Assembly: GCF_000260415.1 (NCBI RefSeq)
Contig: NZ_BACP01000069.1
Location: 1-51,684, forward strand
Reading direction: 5' to 3'
Source of the DNA: Liquorilactobacillus mali KCTC 3596 = DSM 20444
Lineage (GTDB): Bacteria; Bacillota; Bacilli; Lactobacillales; Lactobacillaceae
Length of the DNA stretch: 51,684 nt
Below are positions 23,954 through 32,482 of this stretch, in pieces. Position 1 is the stretch's first letter, and each line of letters begins with the position of its first letter. The position numbers were made by a program, and so were the translations under genes. The notes beneath the pieces are model-generated. The model was not told the DNA's origin. It made no database searches and was given only the letters and a program-made list of their open reading frames with translations.

Positions 23954-24919
23954 TTAAATCAAGTTAGCTACTTGCATTAAGATTGGCACAACAATTACGA
24001 ACAAGACAGTTGATGTTGTAACAAGGTTAGTAGCGTAGTCAACATCACCATGTGATTGATCAACTAGAATAGGTAGGACAGCTAAACCAGGAGCAGCTGA
24101 TTGAATGATGAATGAGTTTGATTCGATAGTTGGTAATGAAGTACCCATCATTGAACCACCAATAAGAATAATGCTAATCATGATTGCAGGAGCAACCACA
24201 AATCTACCTAATAGAGCTAGGATTGTATCACGGTCGAATCTGATTGATTTCAAACCTGCATCGGCTAAGATAATACCGATGTAGATCAATGACATTGGTG
24301 TAACGATACCACCGACCATGTCCAAAGTCTTGTTGATCCAGTCAGGAACTGGGATAGCAAGTAGTAAGAAAACAAGTGATACTAAGAAACCAACAAGTGG
24401 AGCAGGAAGTAATTTTTTCCAGTTAAAGTCTTTCTTAGCACCCTTTTCAACGGTTGGATCATCACTTGAGATGAAGAAGATACCAACAGCCCAAGTTGAA
24501 ATTGTATTCATAACATAGTAGATAAGGAAGTAAGGTAAACTCTTAGTTCCAAATAAAGCCATGTTTAGAGGTAAACCGATAAAGATGGTATTAGCATTAA
24601 CGAATATGTTAATGAAAGTACCACGACGGCCCTTTCTAATACGGAAGACCTTTGTTAAGATCCATGCAATGATGTAACCAATCGTGAAACTGGCGAAGGT
24701 AAAGATCAGTCCGCCGGACAAACTTGCTAATTTATCTCTGTTCAAATATTTAAGAACAGAGACGAAGATTGAAGCAGGTAAAGCAATTTTCATAATGATA
24801 AATGAAATATTGCCTTTAAATTCGTCGCCTAAACGTCCTGATCCTCTTAGCCAATACCCCAAAGCAATGACAAGAACGATTTCAGCAACACTTTCAAGTG
24901 AAGTGATAAATGCAGCCAT
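23954..24919 (-). CDS. mleP: Malate permease, auxin efflux carrier family
   Basis: A 321-residue membrane protein with about ten helices of the AEC family. It takes up L-malate (with or without exchange for lactate) for malolactic fermentation. It lies 34 bases after the malolactic enzyme gene on the same strand, the usual mleS-mleP order. The ATG at 24919 follows AAGGGGAA. The two conserved helix breaks, NANTIFIGLPLNMALFG and APGLAVLPIL, are visible. An IS3 element is inserted about 80 bases downstream. Confidence 0.92.
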   Translation of the reverse strand: MAAFITSLESVAEIVLVIALGYWLRGSGRLGDEFKGNISFIIMKIALPASIFVSVLKYLNRDKLASLSGGLIFTFASFTIGYIIAWILTKVFRIRKGRRGTFINIFVNANTIFIGLPLNMALFGTKSLPYFLIYYVMNTISTWAVGIFFISSDDPTVEKGAKKDFNWKKLLPAPLVGFLVSLVFLLLAIPVPDWINKTLDMVGGIVTPMSLIYIGIILADAGLKSIRFDRDTILALLGRFVVAPAIMISIILIGGSMMGTSLPTIESNSFIIQSAAPGLAVLPILVDQSHGDVDYATNLVTTSTVLFVIVVPILMQVANLI

Positions 24920-24953
24920 GAATAAATTCCCCTTTATTTAACAAAAATTTTAA

Positions 24954-26576
24954 TTAATATTTAGGTTCCCACTTAAGATCAGCAACTGCTTTTTTAGCGT
25001 CTGTAGCAGTTGTTAATTTTTCGTCAATAGCTTGTTGAGCAACACCATTGGCAACAGTCATACTGAACTTGTCTAGTTGTGAAACTGGAGGAAGAACAGC
25101 AGCACCAGGTTGTGTAGGATCAACGATACCACCCAATGAGTGAGCAGCTTTGTTGATCATGCCATCTGAAAGAATCTTAGCATTAACAGCCATAGAACCA
25201 AGACCAAGACCTGGGTAAACTAAAGCGTTATTTGCTTGACCGATATGATATGTAACACCATTGTATTCAACGGGTTCAACAGGAATACCAGTAGCAATAA
25301 GAGCCTTGCCATCAGTCCATTTCAAAAGGTCTTCAGCCTTAGCTTCAGCAAGCTTTGTAGGATTTGACAATGGGAAGATAATTGGACGTTCTGTATGAGC
25401 GGCCATTTCCTTGATAACAGCTTCTGTAAAGGTACCAGGTTGTGTTGAAGTACCAACAAGAATAGTAGGGTGAACAGCTTTAACAACAGCTTCTAAGTTT
25501 GTTAATTCATCAGCATTAGCAAATTCACTACGTTTTCTTGTAAATGGCTTTTGTTCTGGTGTTAAATCTTCAGTATCATCGAACAAAAGACCTTGTTTGT
25601 CGACTAGGTAGAAATGTTTTCTAGCTTCATCTTCAGAAAGTCCTTCTTCAACCATTGCATCGAAGATTCTCTTAGTAATACCAGCACCGGCAGTACCAGC
25701 ACCAAATGATAGATAAACTTGATCTGTAAGTTTTTCCTTGGAAATATTCAAAGCACCAAGAATACCAGCAAGAGTAATAATACCTGTACCTTGAATGTCA
25801 TCATTGAAGGTAAGAATATTATCTTTGTACTTATTTAAGATGTTAGCAGCATTGCTACGGCCAAAGTCTTCAAAGTGAAGATACATATCAGGGAATAAGT
25901 TTTCAGCAGTTTCAACAAATTTGTCAACGAAGTTGTAGTACTTGTCGCCAGTAACACGTTCGTGATGATTACCCATGTATAGATCATCAGCTAATAATTC
26001 TTTTCTGTTTGTACCTACATCAAGGACAACAGGAAGAACTGATTTAGGATCAACACCAGCAGCAGCTGTGTAAACCATTAATTTACCAACAGAGATGTCA
26101 ACACCTTGAACACCCCAGTCACCAATACCAAGGATACCCTCACCATCAGTAACAACGATTAACTTGATATCGCGACCAGCAGATGCATTCTTCAATGATG
26201 CTTCAATATCATCTTGATCATCGATTGATAAGAAAGCGGCATTTTGTGGATCTAAGAAGAGGTGACTGTAGTTTTCAATTGTGTCAGCGATTGTTGGATC
26301 ATAAACAACTGGCATAAATTCATTAACATGTTGACTGAATAACTTGTAGAATAAAGTAACATTTTCATTGAAAAGATCCATCAAATACATTCTCTTAGCC
26401 AAGAATGTATCCTTATTAGAATAGTTTTCATAAGCTTGTTCGACTTGTTGATCCAAAGTTTGCACGAATGGTGGCAACAAACCTTCGATGTGATTTTCTT
26501 TTCTTTCTTCCTTAGTAAAGGCAGTACCTTTATTTAAGAAGTGATTGTTTAATAGATCTAAACCCTCATATTTCAT
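24954..26576 (-). CDS. mleS: Malolactic enzyme
   Basis: A 540-residue cytosolic enzyme that decarboxylates L-malate to L-lactate and CO2 with NAD+ and Mn2+. This consumes acid and gives a proton-motive force together with the permease. The malic-enzyme N-terminal domain ([32 protein letters not shown]) leads into the NAD-binding domain ([11 protein letters not shown]). The metal ligands lie in [13 protein letters not shown] and FNDDIQGTG. The ATG at 26576 follows AGGAGGAA. It is highly similar to lactobacillar MleS. No mleR regulator is present in the window. Confidence 0.95.
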   Translation of the reverse strand: MKYEGLDLLNNHFLNKGTAFTKEERKENHIEGLLPPFVQTLDQQVEQAYENYSNKDTFLAKRMYLMDLFNENVTLFYKLFSQHVNEFMPVVYDPTIADTIENYSHLFLDPQNAAFLSIDDQDDIEASLKNASAGRDIKLIVVTDGEGILGIGDWGVQGVDISVGKLMVYTAAAGVDPKSVLPVVLDVGTNRKELLADDLYMGNHHERVTGDKYYNFVDKFVETAENLFPDMYLHFEDFGRSNAANILNKYKDNILTFNDDIQGTGIITLAGILGALNISKEKLTDQVYLSFGAGTAGAGITKRIFDAMVEEGLSEDEARKHFYLVDKQGLLFDDTEDLTPEQKPFTRKRSEFANADELTNLEAVVKAVHPTILVGTSTQPGTFTEAVIKEMAAHTERPIIFPLSNPTKLAEAKAEDLLKWTDGKALIATGIPVEPVEYNGVTYHIGQANNALVYPGLGLGSMAVNAKILSDGMINKAAHSLGGIVDPTQPGAAVLPPVSQLDKFSMTVANGVAQQAIDEKLTTATDAKKAVADLKWEPKY

Positions 26577-26611
26577 AAAATGATTCCTCCTAATTTAATT
26601 TTCTAACCATA

Positions 26612-26680
26612 ATCACATTATAATAAAAAGTATGATTTGTTATATCAATATATATAAACATAATTTTCATATATTGAATT
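26612..26680 (-). promoter_or_regulatory. mleSP promoter region with inverted repeat
   Basis: Minus-strand -10 box TATAAT at 26622-26617. Upstream, TCAATATAT (26645-26653) and ATATATTGA (26669-26677) form a 9-bp inverted repeat with a 15-base spacer. This could be a regulator site, for example for a LysR-type MleR encoded elsewhere. No binding is shown. Confidence 0.45.
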
Positions 26681-26786
26681 TATAGAAAATATTAACTTAG
26701 CATATTTTTTTTTATATATTGTTTTCTTAACTAACTTTTAAGGAGTATCATAGACCATAATAAAAAATATAGTCAAATATATTAAC

Positions 26787-27833
26787 TTGGTAGATTGCAA
26801 ATTTAATCCGAATTTTTTGACAAATTGGTCAGCATGACCTGATAAGGTGTTTGCCAGTCAAGTATTTTAAGTGGCCTCTGATTAATTTCGAGTAAGGTGG
26901 TTTTCAAGCCTTGAGCACTAATGTGCTCAAAATAAGTCCCCTTAGGATAAAAATAGCGTAAGTTCCGATTAAATCGTTCATTACTGCCGCGCTCAGCTGG
27001 CGTATAAGCATGGCAGTAATAGGTCTTAATACCGTATTGTGCTTCAAGTGATACTAGACCGCTAAACTCAGTGCCACGGTCCACCGTAAAACTATGAACC
27101 GGGCCATTAAAAGTTGCTAGAAACTTATTTAGGGCTTCATTAACAGTCGCTGTCGTCCGGTTTTTTAATCGGTAGGCCCAAAGGAAACGTGATTTGCGAT
27201 CGATTAAGGTTAATAAAACTGCCTTACTATGCCCACGAGGACCAACGACTGTATCTAGTTCAAAATCGCCGATGCGATTACGTTGATTAATCATCATGGG
27301 ACGCTGTTCAATTGATCGCCCCAAAGATTGATTATATTTAGAACGTTGGTCAACGTTACGCCGTTGGCGCACGCCATGTTCAGGCAAATCATTTAAAGAA
27401 AACTCAATTTTCCCTTGATTTAACCAATTATAAATTGATTTAGTCGCTAGTTTAAATTCGTGAGCTATCATTTCTGGTGACCAACTTAGCCGTAAATGGT
27501 TTAAAATTATTTGCCTTAATTTGTCATTCAATTTAGTCTTTCGGCCACATCGTGACCGCTTGTATTCGGCATCTGTTTGTGCTAATTCAGCCTGATAAGG
27601 TTCACATCGAGCTAATTCATAAGAAATTGTGGCAGGTGATCGTTTTAGGCGATCGCTCATTTGGATATTGGACAGGCCTAGTTCACAAAAGGTTTCGATT
27701 TTAATTCGTTCGGAATAGGTTATACTAGACAAAAGATCAGCTCCTAAAAGATGGGTTTGTGGTAAACACCATTTTAAAGGAAGCTGATCTTTTTTGTCCG
27801 AACAGCGTTCGGATTAATTTTACAATCTACCAA
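26787..27833 (-). mobile_element. IS30-family insertion sequence (ISLpl1-like)
   Basis: Terminal inverted repeats TTGGTAGATTG...TTAATCCGAA (from 26787) and their mirror at about 27808-27833 enclose one intact transposase. Length is about 1,047 bases. A partial second copy with the same end sequence lies at 45170-45763. Confidence 0.9.
26803..27732 (-). CDS. IS30-family transposase
   Basis: A 309-residue transposase of normal length. The N-terminal helix-turn-helix (YSERIKIETFCELGLSNIQMSDRL) reads the terminal repeats. The DDE core has IGDFELDTVVGPRG, FTVDRGTEFSG and YTPAERGSNERFNRNLR with the last Glu. It is intact and probably active. The truncated copy at 45184-45753 is very close in sequence, so both derive from one element type. 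Confidence 0.93.
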   Translation of the reverse strand: MSSITYSERIKIETFCELGLSNIQMSDRLKRSPATISYELARCEPYQAELAQTDAEYKRSRCGRKTKLNDKLRQIILNHLRLSWSPEMIAHEFKLATKSIYNWLNQGKIEFSLNDLPEHGVRQRRNVDQRSKYNQSLGRSIEQRPMMINQRNRIGDFELDTVVGPRGHSKAVLLTLIDRKSRFLWAYRLKNRTTATVNEALNKFLATFNGPVHSFTVDRGTEFSGLVSLEAQYGIKTYYCHAYTPAERGSNERFNRNLRYFYPKGTYFEHISAQGLKTTLLEINQRPLKILDWQTPYQVMLTNLSKNSD

Positions 27834-28018
27834 ATAAATACGTTATCAGTTTTAAAAACATTTTATCTTATGTATGATAACCTGCCAAAAATTTTATCTC
27901 ACACATTATCTAGACAATCTTGTCTCCAGCTTCTAATGTATCATCTAATTTATAATGGCTCTTTGTCAACCGCTGTTGATGAGAAATCTTTATGAGAAAA
28001 TGGGCTTTAAAGGTTTAA
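27834..28018. other. Gene-free stretch with a possible solo ISL3-type end
   Basis: No open frame of note. GGCTCTTTGTCAACCGCTGTT at about 27956-27976 resembles ISL3-family terminal repeats but has no partner end or transposase nearby, so it may be a leftover of an element lost by deletion. Confidence 0.35.
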
Positions 28019-28090
28019 CACCATAAGCACCACCTCCGATTGGAAATAGCCACCGCCTTAACTTCTCTACTGGATCTATTATACAGGCAG
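28019..28090 (-). promoter_or_regulatory. Orphan Hol-Tox toxin promoter and leader
   Basis: Over about 70 bases this matches the leader at 5280-5355: -10 TATAAT (28083-28078), AGTAGAGAAGTTAAGGCGG, and GGTGGTGCTTATGGTGT. No toxin frame or antitoxin follows, so the locus has been cut. The promoter now points at the IS30 element. Confidence 0.6.
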
Positions 28091-28187
28091 CCTAGCTCTT
28101 TAACCAAATATAAAATTAAAGAATCAGTAAGAATACTATATTTATATCTGTAAAAACAGTTTTTAACTGCTAAGTCATAATGTATAG

Positions 28188-28236
28188 ATAAATCAAAGCA
28201 AGCACCTATGTAAAAAAGTGCCTGCTTTGATTAATT
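28188..28236 (-). terminator. Terminator of the Asp23/AmaP operon
   Basis: A stem of about 15 bp (AATCAAAGCA-GCAC with GTGC-TGCTTTGATT, one bulge on each side) lies about 125 bases after the last gene of the operon. Confidence 0.65.
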
Positions 28237-28359
28237 ATTAAAAAAATTCCAATCTATATTTATAAAGGGTTATCTCCCCAATTTAAATATTGATTAACTG
28301 ATCTTCAATTGCTCAATTATTTACGTTCTAAGAAGCCTAATACAGATAAATTTGGCTAA

Positions 28360-28500
28360 TTATCCATGTAATTTTTGTTGCAATGTATCACCAATGCCAT
28401 CTACTTTCTTAGCAGCCAAGACGGTGCCACCGATGAGGACACCACCTACAATGAGCGTAGAAGCGATCATAAACTTAAATACACTTTTCAAGACGTCCAT
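28360..28500 (-). CDS. Small membrane protein at the end of the Asp23 operon
   Basis: A 46-residue protein too short for common ORF callers. The ATG at 28500 follows AAGGGAGAA. It has a hydrophobic helix (FKFMIASTLIVGGVLIGGTVLAA, about residues 8-30) and a short polar tail (KKVDGIGDTLQQKLHG). Eleven bases separate it from the GlsB-type gene, so it is the fifth gene of the envelope-stress operon. Family unknown; a membrane accessory of the same response is likely. Confidence 0.65.
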   Translation of the reverse strand: MDVLKSVFKFMIASTLIVGGVLIGGTVLAAKKVDGIGDTLQQKLHG

Positions 28501-28511
28501 AAAATTCTCCC

Positions 28512-28763
28512 TTACTTTTTACTGGTTCGACCAACAACTAATGAAACAATCAGAACTAAAATAATTGCCCCGATGATCGATGGTATCAATGCCATGCCAG
28601 CTAACGAAGGGCCCCAAGTGCCAAGGAGCCCTTGGCCAATCCACGCACCGATTAAACCAGCTACGATGTTTGCAATCCAGCCCATAGCAGCACCACGGTT
28701 AGTGATTGCGCCAGCAATGGCACCAATGATTGCCCCGACGATTAATGACCAAATAAGTCCCAT
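28512..28763 (-). CDS. GlsB/YeaQ/YmgE family membrane protein
   Basis: An 83-residue protein with three hydrophobic helices and many glycines (LIWSLIVGAIIGAIAGAI, IANIVAGLIGAWIGQGLLG, IPSIIGAIILVLIVSLVVG). This family is induced by stress and is commonly found with Gls24/Asp23 genes. The ATG follows AGGGAGTGAG. Molecular function is not known; a membrane partner of the neighbouring Asp23 protein is plausible. Confidence 0.88.
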   Translation of the reverse strand: MGLIWSLIVGAIIGAIAGAITNRGAAMGWIANIVAGLIGAWIGQGLLGTWGPSLAGMALIPSIIGAIILVLIVSLVVGRTSKK

Positions 28764-28777
28764 ATTTACTCACTCCC

Positions 28778-29320
28778 TTAGTTAACACGACTAGATTTAT
28801 TGTCAGACGTTACTTTATCAACGCTGTCACCTAATGTTTCCTTCGATTTCTTTGCGCCCTTACTGACGGCTTCCTTCGTTTTGTCTGTGGCATCGCTCAC
28901 GCGATCTTGCAGAGAAGTCGAATCTTTTTCATATTGCTCCTTTGTCTTGACATCAACAACATTCACATTTACCTCAATTACTTCTAATTCGGTCATATTC
29001 TTTACTTCCCGAACGATAACATTTTTGATCTTGTCATACAGTTTAGAAATATCAATGCCGTATTCAGCAACAATGTCGAGATCCACTGCAACCTGCTTTT
29101 TTCCAACCTCTACATCAATTCCTGATGTGACATCTGAAGTATTAACTAGTTTATCAGCAACATTTGCGAAAAAGCCGCCATCTACGGTTAATAAGCCATC
29201 TACTTCAGAAAGTGCGATACCAATGATCTTTTGAATAACCTTATCATCAAATGTTAAATTGCCTTTAACACCAGACTTTTCGTTAGTTGTTGTTTTCTCA
29301 CTTGGCGTTCCATTCTGCAT
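28778..29320 (-). CDS. Asp23/Gls24 family envelope stress protein
   Basis: A 180-residue member of the alkaline-shock protein family. The conserved core runs from about residue 20 to 125 (KVIQKIIGIALSEVDGLLTVDGGF, then VDLDIVAEYGIDISKLYDKI and NVIVREVKNMTELEVIEVNV). The C-terminal third is a lysine- and serine-rich, probably unstructured extension. In staphylococci Asp23 is anchored to the membrane by AmaP, which is encoded three genes earlier in this operon. The ATG follows AAGGAGG. The role is cell-envelope homeostasis. Confidence 0.92.
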   Translation of the reverse strand: MQNGTPSEKTTTNEKSGVKGNLTFDDKVIQKIIGIALSEVDGLLTVDGGFFANVADKLVNTSDVTSGIDVEVGKKQVAVDLDIVAEYGIDISKLYDKIKNVIVREVKNMTELEVIEVNVNVVDVKTKEQYEKDSTSLQDRVSDATDKTKEAVSKGAKKSKETLGDSVDKVTSDNKSSRVN

Positions 29321-29347
29321 AATTTTTCCTCCTTATAATTCAAACAG

Positions 29348-29533
29348 TTATTTAAAAACATTTGTTAAGATACCAGTTTTTTGAATATAATAACCCGCGG
29401 TAATCCCGATTGCCATAAAAATCAAAACAAAAAGCGTCTTGAAAAATCCAAATGTGATGATAAGGACCGCTAGGAGCAATCCCATAATTCCACCAATTAG
29501 TGGCCAAAAATAGGCTTTAATGAGTTCGGTCAC
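29348..29533 (-). CDS. DUF2273 small membrane protein
   Basis: A 61-residue protein with two membrane helices (FWPLIGGIMGLLLAVLIITFGFF and LFVLIFMAIGITAGYYI). DUF2273 proteins sit between AmaP and Asp23 in this operon type. GTG start at 29533 after AGGAGGTGA. Function unknown beyond its place in the envelope-stress complex. Confidence 0.88.
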   Translation of the reverse strand: MTELIKAYFWPLIGGIMGLLLAVLIITFGFFKTLFVLIFMAIGITAGYYIQKTGILTNVFK

Positions 29534-29544
29534 GATATCACCTC

Positions 29545-30105
29545 CTAGACAACTCGAGATTTATGCACATTAGCGTCCAACTCATTAAAATCAACGAGTC
29601 TGATTTTAATTTTTTTCTGTTCAGAAATTCCAAGACAAATACGCAAATCTTTTTTTAATTGATTAAGAAAATTTGCAGTCTGTTTCTTGGCATTGACTGA
29701 ATTTAGTAGATCACCCCATATTTTAAGTGTGATCCCTTTTCGTGATAACTTAGCTGATACCTTGGGGTTGCCAATAAAGGGTTCATGTTGAAGTGCTGAA
29801 AGCGCAAAATGTTCAATAGCTTTCTTACTGACGGTCACTTGACCATCAGACTTTTGATGAAGATATAATGATTGTGACCGTGGCCAAAAAAGTGTGATAA
29901 GCAAAAAAATAATTAACAGTACCGCCAGAATTACTCCACTCCAAAAGAGGTATATCGGTTCGTACTGCTCCAACCAACCAAGCTTTAATGACATGGGTGT
30001 ACTAGTACCAATGGCCGTTGACCAATTTTTAAAGACAAGAACTATGGATAAAGGAAATGCAAGGATAATAACAACTACTATTAATGCCTTAAATATAAAT
30101 CGCAA
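29545..30105 (-). CDS. amaP: Alkaline shock response membrane anchor protein AmaP
   Basis: A 186-residue protein with two N-terminal membrane helices (about 4-25 and 50-72), then a cytosolic domain that should bind Asp23. The TTG start at 30105 lies behind AAGGTGGTGATGA. It is the first gene of the five-gene operon amaP-DUF2273-asp23-glsB-small protein, with 11-28 bases between genes. It recruits Asp23 to the membrane. Confidence 0.88.
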   Translation of the reverse strand: MRFIFKALIVVVIILAFPLSIVLVFKNWSTAIGTSTPMSLKLGWLEQYEPIYLFWSGVILAVLLIIFLLITLFWPRSQSLYLHQKSDGQVTVSKKAIEHFALSALQHEPFIGNPKVSAKLSRKGITLKIWGDLLNSVNAKKQTANFLNQLKKDLRICLGISEQKKIKIRLVDFNELDANVHKSRVV

Positions 30106-30233
30106 ATCATCACCACCTTTACCATAATTATAACAGGACAGGTAGTGATGATGGAATTATATGCTCTTATAAGGAACCAATTAAGATTTTTGTTTGACTA
30201 AACCAATCTAGCCAATAGGGTGTACGCACAAAC

Positions 30234-30266
30234 ACTAAAAAAGCCGTCGAAATTCGGCGGCTTTTC
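30234..30266 (-). terminator. Terminator of the alcohol dehydrogenase gene
   Basis: Stem AAAGCCGCCGAA/TTCGACGGCTTT followed by TTT on the minus strand, 17 bases after the stop codon. Confidence 0.85.
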
Positions 30267-30282
30267 ATCATATTACGTTAAA

Positions 30283-31455
30283 TTATTCAGCGTCGTAGGC
30301 AGCTTGGAAAATCTTGATGATATCTTCCTTTGTCCCCTTACGAGGGTTAGAGAAAGCATTCCCATCCTTCAAGGCATTTTCAGCCATCAATTCAAAGTCT
30401 TCTGGCTTAGCACCAATTTCTTTGATTGAGTGAGGAATACCAACGTCTTCGGATAATTGCTTCATGGCCTTGATGGCTAATTCGGCAGCATCCCGCGTTG
30501 ATAGGCCTTCAGTGTTTTCACCCATGATTTCAGCCAATTGGGCGAAACGATCTGGGCAAGCAATGATGTTATATTCTTCAACGTAAGGTAGAAGTAAGGC
30601 ACAGCAAACACCATGAGGTGCGTCGTATTGACCACCGAGTTGGTGAGCCATGGCATGAACGTAACCCAAGTTGGCGTTGTTGAAGGCCATCCCGGCTAAC
30701 ATTTCAGCTTCGACCATCTTAGTCCGAGCGTCCAAGTTGTGGCCGTTAGCAACGGCTTCACGAAGGGAAGTTTCAATCAACTTGATAGCTTCCACACATT
30801 GTGAGTCGGTGATAGGGTTGTGGTCAACGGAAACGTAAGGTTCAACGGCTTGAACGAAGGCATCCATCCCAGTAGCTGCGGTTAAGCCCTTAGGCACATC
30901 GAGCATCAGAGTTGGGTCGTTGAATGAAACCAACGGAATGTTCCGCCATGAAACAACCACGAACTTCAAGTGGGTTTCTTCATTCGTGATAACCGCGTGA
31001 CGGGTTAATTCAGAGCCAGTACCGGCCGTCGTGTTAACGGCGATTAATGGTGGCAAAGCCTTGTCGAGTGTTTCAATCCCAGCCAACTTAGTAATGTCGT
31101 CGCCATTAGTCAAAATAATGCCGGCACCTTTACCAGTATCGTGAGCAGAACCCCCACCAACAGTGATGATGGAGTCCGCACCGGATTCTTCGTAAAGTTT
31201 CTTAACTTCTTTGATGTTACGAATCTTAGGGTTGGGTTCAACGTTGTTGTAAACAACGTAGTCCACACCAGCAGCCTTTAAAGAATCCAAAGTCTGTTCC
31301 ACGGCGCCGTCCTTTAAACCTTCAAGGAACTTATCCGTGACGATAACGGGCTTTTTCATCCCTAACATCTTTGCTCGATCACCAATCTTACTAATGACAC
31401 CAGGGCCAAAGAAATTGACGCTGGGCATCAGAAAGTCATAACTACGTTCAGCCAT
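30283..31455 (-). CDS. Iron-containing alcohol dehydrogenase (group III)
   Basis: A 390-residue NAD(P)-dependent dehydrogenase of the iron-activated family, close to lactobacillar 1,3-propanediol/alcohol dehydrogenases. The nucleotide-binding GGGSAHDTGKG is near residue 98. The metal-site region contains the His residues of YVHAMAHQLGGQYDAPHGV. The start at 31455 (MAERSYDFLMP) matches the family; the longer frame is rejected. It would reduce 3-hydroxypropionaldehyde or other aldehydes to regenerate NAD+. Exact substrate unresolved. It stands alone with its own terminator. Confidence 0.9.
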   Translation of the reverse strand: MAERSYDFLMPSVNFFGPGVISKIGDRAKMLGMKKPVIVTDKFLEGLKDGAVEQTLDSLKAAGVDYVVYNNVEPNPKIRNIKEVKKLYEESGADSIITVGGGSAHDTGKGAGIILTNGDDITKLAGIETLDKALPPLIAVNTTAGTGSELTRHAVITNEETHLKFVVVSWRNIPLVSFNDPTLMLDVPKGLTAATGMDAFVQAVEPYVSVDHNPITDSQCVEAIKLIETSLREAVANGHNLDARTKMVEAEMLAGMAFNNANLGYVHAMAHQLGGQYDAPHGVCCALLLPYVEEYNIIACPDRFAQLAEIMGENTEGLSTRDAAELAIKAMKQLSEDVGIPHSIKEIGAKPEDFELMAENALKDGNAFSNPRKGTKEDIIKIFQAAYDAE

Positions 31456-31632
31456 TGTACAAATGCCTTCTTTCGGAAGTTTTGAAAACAATTAGTACCA
31501 ATTTCACAAAGCAATTATAACTAATAAATTTACAGTTTGCAATCGTTTTTGGGTAAAAGTCCCTTAATTGTGCAATAAAGTGCTAATTTGTCGGCGGTTT
31601 AAACCGTAATGATTAATTTTACTGTCAGTATT

Positions 31633-31700
31633 TTTGGGTCTAGAATTTTTGGTGTTGGAAAGTATTTCCATTCCAAAAGTACTAGGCCCTCTTTTTTTAT
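31633..31700 (+). terminator. Large orphan terminator-like hairpin
   Basis: GGGTCTAG pairs with CTAGGCCC, and TTTTGG with CCAAAA, inside about 60 bases, followed by CTTTTTTT on the plus strand. No plus-strand gene precedes it, so it seems a leftover of a lost gene, or it ends an RNA not recognised here. Confidence 0.5.
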
Positions 31701-31707
31701 AGTATTA

Positions 31708-31779
31708 ATTTCATTATTTCCCGAAATAATTATTTCAACATTTCACGAATTACTTATTTCACTATTTCAGTAAAGTACT
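31708..31779. repeat. Three 24-bp iteron-like direct repeats
   Basis: ATTTC occurs at 31708, 31716, 31732, 31740, 31756 and 31764, so a 24-bp unit (ATTTC, 3 bases, ATTTC, 11 bases) repeats three times in tandem with drift. Tandem repeats of about 22 bp are the Rep binding sites of lactobacillar theta plasmids. No rep gene survives beside them. Confidence 0.5.
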
Positions 31780-31797
31780 AAGAAAGTTCTTAAATTG

Positions 31798-31825
31798 ACC
31801 CCATAATAGGATTATTATGGGGTCA
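31798..31825. repeat. 12-bp perfect inverted repeat next to the iterons
   Basis: GACCCCATAATA and its exact complement TATTATGGGGTC enclose GGAT. It lies 18 bases after the iteron-like repeats, at the place where an operator or promoter of a replication gene would be. Confidence 0.5.
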
Positions 31826-32050
31826 CAAAGAAAGAAGTTGCTCAATATGACAACTACAGAAACGGATTGGATCAAGCAATTTACAATTACTGAGCTATTA
31901 GTAATACAGATTTAATTAATCAAGCTGATAATAATTTTGCAATCTACCACTCAAATGCCATCCATGCCGTTGAAAAATATTCAACCCGTAAGGCTGACGT
32001 CATGGTTTGTTTCTGCGTCATTGACAGTTGCTGCATTAAACGACCCTCTT
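31823..32050 (+). pseudogene. Degenerate reading frame of unknown function
   Basis: Reading from GTC ACA AAG gives VTKKEVAQYDNYRNGLDQAI, then NY, a TGA at about 31889-31891, and then the same frame continues with protein-like AISNTDLINQADNNFAIYHS and NAIHAVEKYSTRKADVMV. The frame loses sense near 32010. Codon use and composition look coding. It appears to be a small broken plasmid gene just after the iteron region. I do not recognise the family. Confidence 0.45.
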
Positions 32051-32164
32051 TCATGTGACTGTTCATCTAAGTACAGACACATGATATATTCAACATATGT
32101 ATATGTCAACATATAACGCCGATCAATGACTCCATGAAAGGTCTTGCAGCAACTTCTTAACAAA

Positions 32165-32356
32165 CTAGTGCTGGTGGGCGTGTTGTTGACTTGACTGGGG
32201 CCGATAAGCGGCAACTAACCCTGTCACAGCGTCCAAAGTCATAATCAGACCCATTAACCACATCGCTGCCATATTGTGCATGGTACCAATTAGAATCAGC
32301 AGCACCACATTTAACGCCAGCATGAGCCAGCCCATTGTTTTCGACATTTGTTGCAT
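32165..32356 (-). CDS. Small His-tailed membrane protein
   Basis: A 63-residue protein with two membrane helices (GWLMLALNVVLLILIGTMHN and MWLMGLIMTLDAVTGLVAAY) and a histidine-containing end (QQHAHQH). Start at 32356, after GAGGAGGATTTTC. It is divergent from the multicopper oxidase gene, with about 125 bases between them. The His-rich tail and neighbour suggest a link to copper or another metal, but that is inference. Confidence 0.65.
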   Translation of the reverse strand: MQQMSKTMGWLMLALNVVLLILIGTMHNMAAMWLMGLIMTLDAVTGLVAAYRPQSSQQHAHQH

Positions 32357-32482
32357 GAAAATCCTCCTCAAGTGTATGAATAAGACCTATACCATTTTTC
32401 GATACTACTTTAGATTAATTCTAAATTATGTTTATGGCAACCCTAAAAGGTGTTAAAATTCTTGTCAGAGGGGGAAATCACG

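Noticed and set aside
28352-28785. Plus-strand frames opposite the GlsB-type and small membrane genes
   Set aside because: The minus-strand genes have ribosome sites, family motifs and an operon context.
32020-32160. MITE-like element with GTTGCTGCA...CTTTCATG arms in inverted orientation
   Set aside because: The arms align only with several gaps and have no target duplication; too weak to call.
31981-32214. Minus-strand frame of 77 codons
   Set aside because: Overlaps the small His-tailed gene in another frame and the degenerate plus-strand frame; no ribosome site.
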